Source: Mobilitalea torta
GTDB lineage: Bacteria; Bacillota; Clostridia; Lachnospirales; Lachnospiraceae
Length of the DNA: 64,000 nt
NCBI RefSeq assembly: GCF_050433395.1
Contig: NZ_JBNPXH010000005.1
Coordinates: forward strand, 124,001 to 188,000
Direction: 5' to 3'
The notes under the pieces were generated by a model. That model ran no database searches. It was not told where the DNA came from and worked only from the letters and a program-made list of their open reading frames with translations. Made by a program: the position numbers and the translations under genes. Each line of letters starts with the position of its first letter. Positions within the stretch are counted from its first letter, which is position 1. This document shows positions 1-7,550 of the stretch, one piece after another.

Positions 1-319
1 AGGCAATATAATCCAGAAAGAACAGCGGCTCCGCACCGGCACAGGCAATATCATTGACGCACATGGCAACGCAGTCAATTCCGATGGTATCATGCTTGTC
101 CAGCAAAAAAGCCAGCTTAAGCTTCGTACCGACGCCGTCGGTGCCTGACACCAGGGTGGGCTGCTCCATGTTCTTAAAGCCCTCCAGGGAAAATGCGCCT
201 GAGAAGCCGCCGATATTAGACAGAACCTCCTTACGCATCGTACCCTGAATATGCTCCTTCATCAGGTCTACCGCCTTATATCCGGCCTCAATATCCACTC
301 CCGCCTTCTTATAATCCAT
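1..319 (-). CDS. purM: Phosphoribosylformylglycinamidine cyclo-ligase (AIR synthetase), N-terminal part
   Basis: This gene runs off the left edge; about 106 residues are visible. It begins MDYKKAGVDIEAGYKAVDLM behind a GAGGAGG ribosome binding site. It contains the PurM signatures IGGFSGAF, SGTDGVGTKLKLA and IDCVAMCVNDIACAGAEPLF, the last being the metal/nucleotide-binding region of the family. PurM converts FGAM to AIR in cytosolic purine synthesis. Nothing in the visible part is abnormal. Its relationship to the rest of a pur operon, which would lie to the left, cannot be judged from here. Confidence 0.95.
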   Translation of the reverse strand, partial: MDYKKAGVDIEAGYKAVDLMKEHIQGTMRKEVLSNIGGFSGAFSLEGFKNMEQPTLVSGTDGVGTKLKLAFLLDKHDTIGIDCVAMCVNDIACAGAEPLFFLDYIA

Positions 320-467
320 TTTCTTACCTCCTCAACTGCCAAACCCGTGCCTTTTCCTCAGCTTGACTCTGTACCGTATTTTACGCTCACATTTTAGCAT
401 ATTCCTGCGGATTTGTCCTTTCTTTTCGGCGGATAATTTCTTATGTCATTCATTAGCGATTCTTATA

Positions 468-2042
468 TTAGAGCAGGGAAGCAAATCTCTTCTTCCCATA
501 GCTCATTAAAATCCAATACAAAACCCCGCATCCCGTCAGCAGAAGCAGAATACAGGTCAGATATGCCGCAACTGAATTCCCGATCAGAAAGAAAACGGCG
601 GAAAGGACACAGGTGATCCCCATTCCCCCAAATACTACAATCAACGACGGAGCACTCTGCTTTACCACAACCGTTTCTATGCTCCACTGAAAATTCGGCA
701 GCAGCAGATTCACCAGCAGGCCAAACACGGCCACAAACAAGCCGCATGCCACACCAAACACCATCAGACAGACTGTAGCGGCAGCATCCAGCCCAAGGCC
801 AATTCCCAACAGCAGCGCGTCCACCGGCACCGGTGCCAGTATGGTGAGATTCACCAGAAGCTTTGAGTCATAGATCGTCTTCGGTTCCACAGGAAGGGAC
901 TTCAGAATCCATAAATTCTTCCCCTCCAGGGAGATGGACGCCATGGTGGTGCTGCTGAGCATAATGCAGAAGGACAGCAGCATCGGAGCGATGATCCCCA
1001 TGAAGCTCTCGGGAATTTCATTTCCAAAGACCGTCTCCCGATCCAGAAAAAGCAGGGCTACGGAGGCTGCCGTGAGCATCACTATTCCTATTCCGCTGTT
1101 TAACACATAGGGCACGGAAGAAAAGTACCTCTTTAATTCCTTACGGTACAGGGCCTTCAACGGCGAAGCAGTCTTAAGAATTCCCAGCTTGAATTTGGCA
1201 CCGCCCCTTCCCGTCATGAACACTGTGTTCAGGCTTTTAAATATCCTCTGCACCACCCAGACATAGAGAAAAAAGGCCAGGGCAGAGATACCGGCAAAGA
1301 GGAGAAAATCCAACGCCCTCTGCTCCACCAGTGCTCCCGTGTACAGCTTTGCCAGGGGATAGAGTGAATAAACCTGCTTCGTCAGATCCACGCCGATATT
1401 CAGCATCTCTTCCCCGCTCTCTCCCAAAGAAAAGGAGGATGCCAGGATAAAGAGCACCAATCCCATAGAGAAAATAATATTCATCAGATTACGATGCCGG
1501 AATTTCGACGCCATATAAGCAATCAGGGTTCCCAGGAAGGAGGCAATCACAATGGGTACCAGGGGCACAAACATCATGGAAACCAGGCCCGTGAGATAGA
1601 AAAGCAGGGATTGCCCTGTCAAAATTCCATATGCCGCTATCATAGGAAGGATGATAATCGCCACAAAAAACAAATTAATGATATACAAAATGATCAGCCG
1701 GCTGGCTACAACCCCTCCGGTGCCGACAGGCAGGGACATTACCAGATCATAATCCCGGAAGCCGAATACCGTCCCTCTCACCTTCCATACCGTGGTGATT
1801 ACCAGGATGATACAGGTAAGGGCCATCATCAATGGCGGCAGCAAATCAATTCTCTGAACAGACATCAGCGCAAATCCCAATATAAAATTATAAAAAGCAG
1901 ACAGGATTCCCATCCCCCCTGCAAATAACCCCAGCCCCAGATAAATCATCCGGGGCTTTTTCGTCTTATGCTGCCCCATGGACAGCGTATCGGCAAGAAC
2001 CGCCCAGAGCTGTACCCTGATCAGGCGTATTATCTTCTTCAT
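468..2042 (-). CDS. ABC-2 type exporter permease (about 524 aa)
   Basis: This is a polytopic membrane protein with roughly a dozen hydrophobic segments and no ATP-binding motif. It begins MKKIIRLIRVQLWAVLADTL. I chose this ATG over an upstream in-frame one because AAGGGGAG lies just before it. It follows an ABC ATPase gene on the same strand, so the pair probably forms an exporter. The size and topology resemble the large putative ABC exporter permeases of Firmicutes. The substrate cannot be told from sequence. A role in antimicrobial or lipid export is only a possibility. Confidence 0.8.
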   Translation of the reverse strand: MKKIIRLIRVQLWAVLADTLSMGQHKTKKPRMIYLGLGLFAGGMGILSAFYNFILGFALMSVQRIDLLPPLMMALTCIILVITTVWKVRGTVFGFRDYDLVMSLPVGTGGVVASRLIILYIINLFFVAIIILPMIAAYGILTGQSLLFYLTGLVSMMFVPLVPIVIASFLGTLIAYMASKFRHRNLMNIIFSMGLVLFILASSFSLGESGEEMLNIGVDLTKQVYSLYPLAKLYTGALVEQRALDFLLFAGISALAFFLYVWVVQRIFKSLNTVFMTGRGGAKFKLGILKTASPLKALYRKELKRYFSSVPYVLNSGIGIVMLTAASVALLFLDRETVFGNEIPESFMGIIAPMLLSFCIMLSSTTMASISLEGKNLWILKSLPVEPKTIYDSKLLVNLTILAPVPVDALLLGIGLGLDAAATVCLMVFGVACGLFVAVFGLLVNLLLPNFQWSIETVVVKQSAPSLIVVFGGMGITCVLSAVFFLIGNSVAAYLTCILLLLTGCGVLYWILMSYGKKRFASLL

Positions 2043-2165
2043 TCTGATCTCCCCTTTCCGGCCCCGCAGGCCGGCCAGTCTCTGCATTAATCCATTTCAC
2101 TGCAGCCATCCTGCTGAACCCATCCGCTCTGCCGCAGCCATTCATTCCGCTGCAGCCATCCGCTC

Positions 2166-2891
2166 TCAGGCTTCCTCAATCAGCTCCAGGAATACATCCT
2201 CCAGGCTGCTGTTGCCTTTAACCTCCTGGGTTGTGCCGCAGGAGACCAGCCTTCCGCCTTTAATAATAGCAATTTTATTGCACAGCTTTTCCGCTACCTC
2301 CAGCACATGGGTGGAGAAAAAGATGGCGCTGCCCTCCTGGCACAGCTGAGCCATAATGGTCTTCAGCGTATGGGACGCCTTGGGGTCCAGCCCCACAAAG
2401 GGTTCATCCAGAATCAAAAGTCTTGGTCTATGGACCAGCGCAGCAATAATCGCCAGCTTCTGCTTCATTCCATGGGAATAGGAGGCGATGCTGTCTCCCA
2501 GGTTCCCCGTCAGTTCAAAAGCTTCACTGTATCTGGAAATCAAAACCTCCCTGTCAGAGCGGCTCACCCCATAGATATCACTGATAAAGTTCAGGTAACC
2601 AATTCCCGTCAGATGCTCATACAGATCCGGATTATCCGGGATATATGCAATCTGTTGCTTGCAGGCAACGGGATCCTTGAGGATGGAGATCCCATCGATG
2701 GTAATCTCCCCTTCCTCAAAATCCAGCACTCCCGCAACGGCACGTATGGTAGTGGTCTTACCTGCCCCGTTATGGCCGATGAAGCCATAGATATCACCCT
2801 GCTCCACCTCCAGGCTCAGATTATCCACCGCTTTCTTGCTCTTCCCGTAGCTTTTTGAAAAATTACTGATTCTCAGCATAATATCCCCCAT
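2166..2891 (-). CDS. ABC transporter ATP-binding protein
   Basis: This is a single nucleotide-binding domain of about 241 residues. It carries Walker A GHNGAGKTTT, a signature region SYSHGMKQK, Walker B RLLILDEPF and an H-loop FFSTHV. The signature is the SHGMKQK type seen in ABC-2 exporters. The start MGDIMLRISNF is preferred because GGAGG lies five bases upstream. A start four codons further in (MLRISNF) is also possible, and a longer frame would overlap the upstream aminopeptidase gene. It sits directly upstream of the permease gene and presumably drives it. Confidence 0.88.
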   Translation of the reverse strand: MGDIMLRISNFSKSYGKSKKAVDNLSLEVEQGDIYGFIGHNGAGKTTTIRAVAGVLDFEEGEITIDGISILKDPVACKQQIAYIPDNPDLYEHLTGIGYLNFISDIYGVSRSDREVLISRYSEAFELTGNLGDSIASYSHGMKQKLAIIAALVHRPRLLILDEPFVGLDPKASHTLKTIMAQLCQEGSAIFFSTHVLEVAEKLCNKIAIIKGGRLVSCGTTQEVKGNSSLEDVFLELIEEA

Positions 2892-2919
2892 TCCAACCTC
2901 CGGTCTTCTCCCCTTAGCA

Positions 2920-4998
2920 TTACTCTGCGTCAAGGGCTTCGTTTAATTGCTCCGTACCTGCCAGAACAAATCTTGCGTCCTGAATAATCGGTATTCTGCT
3001 GCCATCCTTTCGCACTACCGCAATCTCCTTAATCTCATCATAGGGAAGGGTGATATCCGTATGGCAGTTAAAATATGCCTTGGAAGGCTCCGTCTTGCGC
3101 AGCAGGGAAATCTCATTATCCCTGGCTACCGTCTCCTTCCCGTCGGGATTAAACACAGCCGTATCCTCTCTCATGACATAGCAGGTATCCCCGATGGCAA
3201 AATGCGGTCCTGTCTTCTCGGCAATGAGAATCGGCAAACGGGGCGCAATATCGAATTTCCTGCCCATCATATAGGCAGTGGTATTGGTGCCGATGGCAAA
3301 TTCGCCAAGGGGCAGATAATCATGGTTATACAGCAGATTCTCCTTAACAAAGCTCTTATTCCTCTCCGCCTCGTTAAAATTGGCGCAGGAATATTCCGCT
3401 ACCAGCCCGTCCCGGAAGGTAAGCTCCAGCTCCCGGCATTCCAGGTCATTGAGATAGATTCTGGAAACATGAAGAACTCCGTTGGTGCCCTCCAGTACAG
3501 GTGAGGTGAACACCTCTCCCACCGGAACATTGACATCCGCCACACAATTCTCAAATATGCTTTCTTTGGAGCTGTCCTTCAGCTCATAGAGCTTTACCTT
3601 CAGATCCGTATGATTCTCTCCGGCACCCAGGATATGGACATATTCTCCCTGATCCAGAGCATCAATAATGCATTGCTGAATCCTCTGGTAGAGATCATTA
3701 TCCAGATTATTCACCTTCACCGTCTCCGCAAAGATTCCGTTGAAATCCTTTCCAATCTCAGGAACCGGATAGGCGATAATGGTAAAGGAGGTCTCACTGG
3801 GTTTCAGATATTCATTTCTAATGAAATTATCCTCACTGTTAAATTCCACATAAAGCTTCTGCTGGTGATCGTCCAGCTTCACCGCTTCCTTCTTATCCTT
3901 GGGCGCAAAAAGCTCCTCTCCAAAGACCTCAATCAACGCAGGGCCAGCATACAGCCCGGCCTTCTCCTTATACTTCTCGTAAGCCTGCTTCACGCACTCC
4001 AGACGGCGCTCCTTGAAGGCTTTATCAAAGAACAGACCGATATCAAAACGATGGTCATAATCGAACTGCTTATTGGGGCTGGTAGCATGGTAGCCGATCT
4101 TCAGATGCTGCCTCTTATTCACCGCATGATAAGCCGCCCGGTAAATGGTAGGCTCCAGGCCCATTTTCCTGAAATTATGAATCGCATAACGCACCATCCG
4201 CTCAAATCCAATCTGATAACGGATATTTATATATACCTTCTTGCTCAGATCCAGACGATTGGCAATATAACCCCGGCGAAAGCCCTCGGTATAGGTATCC
4301 GCCATTGCCTGAATCTGCTCCTGGGGCAGAGAATTCAGGAACTCAGCCGTCTTTATCTCATTTTCCGTAATGTATTCCCCATAGAAATAAAGATAACGCA
4401 GATCCTCCAAATCCGATTCCATAATAATATCCGCTGCAAAAGTCAGATCCGAATCCACCAGATCCCGGACCCTGTTCTCCACCAGCACCTGGCAGTAATC
4501 GCTCATGAAGTCATAGACCGCACGCTTTGCATCCTTATAGGTATGTTCGTCCTCTTCTTCAAAATAATTATAGATCTCAATCAGCAGCTCCAGGTAAATG
4601 GTCATTTCATATCGTCTGCATTCATAGGCATAGGAAATGATTCCCCGCAGCTCCGCCGCCAAAAAAGACAGAAGCTTACCGAACTTGTCTCCCAGCTTCT
4701 CGCAGGCATAAGAGGGATTGGCATAGCTGAACTGATAATGATCGTCTGTAAGATCCTCATAGAGAGCCTGATTCAGCCCCTTTAACTCCTCCAGGGAAAG
4801 TCCGGCGATCCGATCCCCCATAGCCATGTCGGCAACCTGCGCCACCATGCTTACAAAGGATGCCGTCCTTTGGAAATAGGCGCGAAACGGCTCCCGTACA
4901 CTTTCCTCCGTCTCCATAACCCGGATCCGCTCCAGGGCCAGCTCGTATCTCTCCTGAATCGCTTCATTGTCTTCTTTGAATAAAATACTGTATTTCAT
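2920..4998 (-). CDS. M29-family metallo-aminopeptidase with long N-terminal extension
   Basis: This is a 692-residue protein. The C-terminal half shows M29 (thermophilic aminopeptidase) motifs: GAGENHTDLKVKL, NVPVGEVFTSP followed by GTNGVLHV, LGEFAIGTNT, EKTGPHFAIGD and NCHTDITLPYDE. These supply the Glu, His and Asp residues that bind the two metals in the family. The first ~330 residues are an additional helical, Tyr- and Glu-rich region; classical M29 enzymes are only about 400 residues long. The start follows ATGGAGGATTCATA. There is no signal peptide, so a cytosolic peptidase is expected. The exporter genes begin 28 bases after its stop, so co-transcription is likely. Confidence 0.85.
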   Translation of the reverse strand: MKYSILFKEDNEAIQERYELALERIRVMETEESVREPFRAYFQRTASFVSMVAQVADMAMGDRIAGLSLEELKGLNQALYEDLTDDHYQFSYANPSYACEKLGDKFGKLLSFLAAELRGIISYAYECRRYEMTIYLELLIEIYNYFEEEDEHTYKDAKRAVYDFMSDYCQVLVENRVRDLVDSDLTFAADIIMESDLEDLRYLYFYGEYITENEIKTAEFLNSLPQEQIQAMADTYTEGFRRGYIANRLDLSKKVYINIRYQIGFERMVRYAIHNFRKMGLEPTIYRAAYHAVNKRQHLKIGYHATSPNKQFDYDHRFDIGLFFDKAFKERRLECVKQAYEKYKEKAGLYAGPALIEVFGEELFAPKDKKEAVKLDDHQQKLYVEFNSEDNFIRNEYLKPSETSFTIIAYPVPEIGKDFNGIFAETVKVNNLDNDLYQRIQQCIIDALDQGEYVHILGAGENHTDLKVKLYELKDSSKESIFENCVADVNVPVGEVFTSPVLEGTNGVLHVSRIYLNDLECRELELTFRDGLVAEYSCANFNEAERNKSFVKENLLYNHDYLPLGEFAIGTNTTAYMMGRKFDIAPRLPILIAEKTGPHFAIGDTCYVMREDTAVFNPDGKETVARDNEISLLRKTEPSKAYFNCHTDITLPYDEIKEIAVVRKDGSRIPIIQDARFVLAGTEQLNEALDAE

Positions 4999-5046
4999 TA
5001 TGAATCCTCCATCCTCTTTTTAGTAATCATAAAAGTATTTAGATAT

Positions 5047-5107
5047 AGAACAACTACATCCGCGTAATAGATCCCGATTATAGGAACATGGGTTATATTC
5101 CTATAAT
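5047..5107. repeat. Palindromic repeat, copy 1
   Basis: This ~60-bp unit ends in an inverted repeat (ATTATAGGAA/TTCCTATAAT) and overlaps the 3' end of the DUF6142-like gene. It is about three-quarters identical to the unit at 6040-6099 and in the same orientation. It could act as a 3' hairpin for the vanZ transcript. Confidence 0.55.
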
Positions 5108-5416
5108 ATAAATAATCAGCAGCAATATTGTCATAAATCCGTTAAGCACTGCTCCAATCATGGGAAACCGGTAGAAAATATCTTTTTTCCTGAACGCCCG
5201 ATAACTCAGTATAAAGCCGGTGACCGCCAGGGCGAACAGACCGATTCCAGCCACACCGAGGACCATTCCTCCCTGACCGCGGGCCAACCCCGAGATAATG
5301 CTGACCGCCAAAAAGCCGAAAACAACAAATATCCCAATAACTGCGGAGCCTATCCCCAGCTTCGTATGTCTCCTGCCGGAGAAATGGATCATATCCTTAT
5401 TTCTTTTTATATGCAC
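5093..5416 (-). CDS. Small DUF6142-like membrane protein
   Basis: This is a protein of about 107 residues with three hydrophobic segments, a basic N terminus (HIKRNKDMIHFSGRRHTKLG) and a short polar loop YRAFRKKDIFYRFP. It resembles small Lachnospiraceae membrane proteins annotated DUF6142. A GTG start is preferred because AAGGAGGAG lies six bases upstream; this places the first 20 bases inside the end of the vanZ-like gene and implies translational coupling. An internal ATG nine codons on (MIHFSGRRH) is the alternative. The function is unknown. A palindromic repeat overlaps the 3' end. Confidence 0.65.
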   Translation of the reverse strand: MHIKRNKDMIHFSGRRHTKLGIGSAVIGIFVVFGFLAVSIISGLARGQGGMVLGVAGIGLFALAVTGFILSYRAFRKKDIFYRFPMIGAVLNGFMTILLLIIYIIGI

Positions 5417-5903
5417 CTTTGTCTCCTCCTTCTGCTCTTCTTCCGGCGCAGAGCTTCCGGTAAATCCTGCTGATAATAAAATAGAAAACATACCCCAGTA
5501 TTCCCCCTAAGGTATTCATTAGGATATCATCTACATCAAAAATACCAACCTTGAGCACCAGCTGTGTTGTCTCCACCGCCAGACTGAACACCACGCTCAG
5601 CAGTGCAATCCGCCAAAATCTCCGATACCTCCGGCTCAGCTGGGGAAGAAGGAAGCCAAAAGGGGCAAAAGCCAGGATATTCCCCAAGATATTAACGACA
5701 AATACCTCCAGACCAAGCTGCTGCCTGTACCGGATAAAACGCTTGATCTCCTTGAGGAACTCCAGATTGCTGCGGTAACCCTCCACGGCACACCCCCGCC
5801 CATAATGCTCACTGAAGAACAAAAAATAAGATAATAATATGATATATACATAGAACAAAAGCCATCCTGCTTTTGTCAATATTTTTACAGTACGATCCTT
5901 CAA
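5397..5903 (-). CDS. VanZ-like membrane protein
   Basis: This is a 168-residue protein with about four membrane segments and the VanZ-family pattern NILGNILAFAPFGFLLP, then SLAVETTQLVLKVGIFDVDDI and NTLGGILGY. The family is named from the teicoplanin-resistance accessory protein, but most members have no known role and nothing here implies glycopeptide resistance. The start appears to be TTG, with GGAGAAGGAAA directly before it. It overlaps the downstream DUF6142-like gene. A promoter TTTACT-17-TATAAT lies upstream at 5991-6019. Confidence 0.8.
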   Translation of the reverse strand: MKDRTVKILTKAGWLLFYVYIILLSYFLFFSEHYGRGCAVEGYRSNLEFLKEIKRFIRYRQQLGLEVFVVNILGNILAFAPFGFLLPQLSRRYRRFWRIALLSVVFSLAVETTQLVLKVGIFDVDDILMNTLGGILGYVFYFIISRIYRKLCAGRRAEGGDKGAYKKK

Positions 5904-5990
5904 TTTCCTTCTCCATATCCTATATTTTCTAATTAGATTGCGCCACCCTCAAGAATAATATACCATCGTCGTAAATGTCCCTATTTATTT

Positions 5991-6019
5991 ATTATAAAGC
6001 AAATCTGACTCTCAGTAAA
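5991..6019 (-). promoter_or_regulatory. Promoter of the vanZ/DUF6142 pair
   Basis: On the minus strand, TTTACT and TATAAT are separated by 17 bases, about 88 bases upstream of the TTG start. It is a sigma-A type match, predicted only. Confidence 0.5.
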
Positions 6020-6039
6020 GTGTATAATATAATGTTATG

Positions 6040-6099
6040 AGAACATCTATATCCGGATTATACACTGTGATTACAGGAACATACATTATGTTCCTGAAT
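6040..6099. repeat. Palindromic repeat, copy 2
   Basis: This is the second copy of the unit at 5047-5107, in the same orientation. It has the inverted repeat AGGAACATA/TATGTTCCT-like at its right end and the shared stretch AGAACA..CTA.ATCCG at its left. It lies in the gap between the vanZ-like gene and the hydrogenase gene (5904-6230), which otherwise holds only the vanZ promoter and AT-rich sequence. Confidence 0.55.
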
Positions 6100-6230
6100 A
6101 TATTTCCCCGCAGTAGATTTTTTTTCTGCTTTTTTGTAAAATATACTTACAGGCGCTTATGATACATCAATCAGTCCGTGCCGGGATCGGCCAGACTGTT
6201 ATCTTTCAGAAAGGATCTCCGAAAAAACAG

Positions 6231-7475
6231 ATGAAAACATTTGAGGAATTGTATTATGAGGTTTTAATCAGGACATTGAAGGAAAAAGATATGAGCTTTC
6301 TTGAGAAGCTGGAGCTCTATGACACCCACCAGCTGGACTGCCTGCTTCATCCTGAGAAGCACCCGCTGGTATGGAGCACCGGGGACTGCCGCTGTGAGAA
6401 AGGGGATCATAATTGTGTAAAGGTCTGCCCTTTCCACGCAATTCATCCGAACCAGTCCGGCGAAATAGAAATTGAGGAAGAAAAATGTGTCGGCTGTGCC
6501 CTCTGTATCCAGGAATGCCGGGCGAAGAGGCTCACCTCCAGCAAGGATGTCATACCGGCCCTGCAAGCCGTCCGCTCCCATGAAGGGCCGGTTTATGCCC
6601 TGGTTGCCCCCGCCTTTCTCGGCCAGTTCAGCAGCGATGTCACGCCCGGCAAGCTTCGCAGCGCGCTGAAGGCCGCCGGCTTTGACGGCATGATCGAGGT
6701 GGCTTTGTTTGCCGATATTCTGACGTTGAAGGAGGCCCTGGAATTTGACCGGAATATTCAGACGGAAAGCGACTATCAGCTTACCAGCTGCTGCTGTCCC
6801 ATGTGGATTGCCATGATCCGAAAGATCTATAAGGAGCTGATGCCCCATGTTCCGCCGTCGGTATCCCCCATGATCGCCAGCGGGAGGGCCGTTAAGACAC
6901 TGCATTCCGATGCTCTCACCGTCTTCATCGGGCCCTGTCTGGCCAAGAAAGCGGAAGCAAAGGAGAAGGATATCGCCGGTGCTGTGGATTATGTGCTTAC
7001 CTTTCAGGAGATTCAGGATATCTTCCGCATCATGGAGATCGATCCCGCCGGGATGGAAGAAAGCGAGAAGGATCATTCCTCCCGGGCAGGCAGGATCTAT
7101 GCCCATACCGGAGGAGTCAGCGAGGCGGTCAGCGCCACGGTAGAGCGGCTGAATCCCAACCGGAGAATTACCATCCGCACCCAACAGGCAGACGGTGTTC
7201 CGGCTTGTAAAGCAATGATTAACCAGCTCCTCTCCGGTGACACCACCGCCAATTTCTTTGAAGGAATGGGCTGTGTGGGAGGATGTGTCGGCGGCCCGAA
7301 GGTTCTAATTCCCCATGAGCAAGGCAGGGCACAGGTTGAGGAGTATGGCATGGCGGCTCCCTACCCCACTCCCATTGATAATCCCTATGTAATTGAATTG
7401 CTCCGCCGTCTCGGCCTGGATACCGTGGAAAGCTTGTTGGAAAACAGTGATATTTTCACAAGAACCTTTGAATAG
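6231..7475 (+). CDS. Monomeric FeFe-hydrogenase-like iron-sulfur protein
   Basis: This is a ~414-residue cytosolic protein. Two 4Fe-4S motifs lie at residues 53-66 (C.C......C...CP) and 86-96 (CVGCALCIQEC). An H-cluster domain follows: TSCCCPMW (185-192), GPCLAKKAEA (~235) and EGMGCVGGCVGG (344-355). These are the L1, L2 and L3 positions of FeFe hydrogenases. L1 carries three consecutive cysteines rather than the usual two, so the protein is not a standard catalytic group A enzyme; a sensory or group C/D type is more likely. The start MKTFEELYYE is chosen for homology, with its AAAGGA rather far upstream; an ATG at 6159 would add 24 residues. The gene is alone on the plus strand. Confidence 0.85.
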   Translation: MKTFEELYYEVLIRTLKEKDMSFLEKLELYDTHQLDCLLHPEKHPLVWSTGDCRCEKGDHNCVKVCPFHAIHPNQSGEIEIEEEKCVGCALCIQECRAKRLTSSKDVIPALQAVRSHEGPVYALVAPAFLGQFSSDVTPGKLRSALKAAGFDGMIEVALFADILTLKEALEFDRNIQTESDYQLTSCCCPMWIAMIRKIYKELMPHVPPSVSPMIASGRAVKTLHSDALTVFIGPCLAKKAEAKEKDIAGAVDYVLTFQEIQDIFRIMEIDPAGMEESEKDHSSRAGRIYAHTGGVSEAVSATVERLNPNRRITIRTQQADGVPACKAMINQLLSGDTTANFFEGMGCVGGCVGGPKVLIPHEQGRAQVEEYGMAAPYPTPIDNPYVIELLRRLGLDTVESLLENSDIFTRTFE

Positions 7476-7478
7476 TCT

Positions 7479-7526
7479 AAAAGCGCCCTCAAAACCAAAT
7501 GATTGATTTTGAGAGCGCTTTTTTAA
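7479..7526 (+). terminator. Rho-independent terminator of the hydrogenase gene
   Basis: AAAGCGCCCTCAAAAC pairs with GTTTTGAGAGCGCTTT-like sequence (7504-7520), followed by a T run, immediately after the stop codon. Confidence 0.85.
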
Positions 7527-7550
7527 GTTATCCTCAGAATAGCTTCCCGA

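Noticed and set aside
3610..4785. A 391-codon open frame on the plus strand
   Set aside because: It is antisense to the M29 aminopeptidase gene, has no ribosome binding site and a Leu/Ile-rich composition typical of a shadow frame.
5397..5903. Glycopeptide resistance from the VanZ-like gene
   Set aside because: VanZ-family proteins are widespread and no vanHAX-type genes are present in the window.
6264..7184. A 306-codon minus-strand frame
   Set aside because: It lies wholly within the hydrogenase-like gene on the opposite strand; the Gly/Pro-rich product has no family features.
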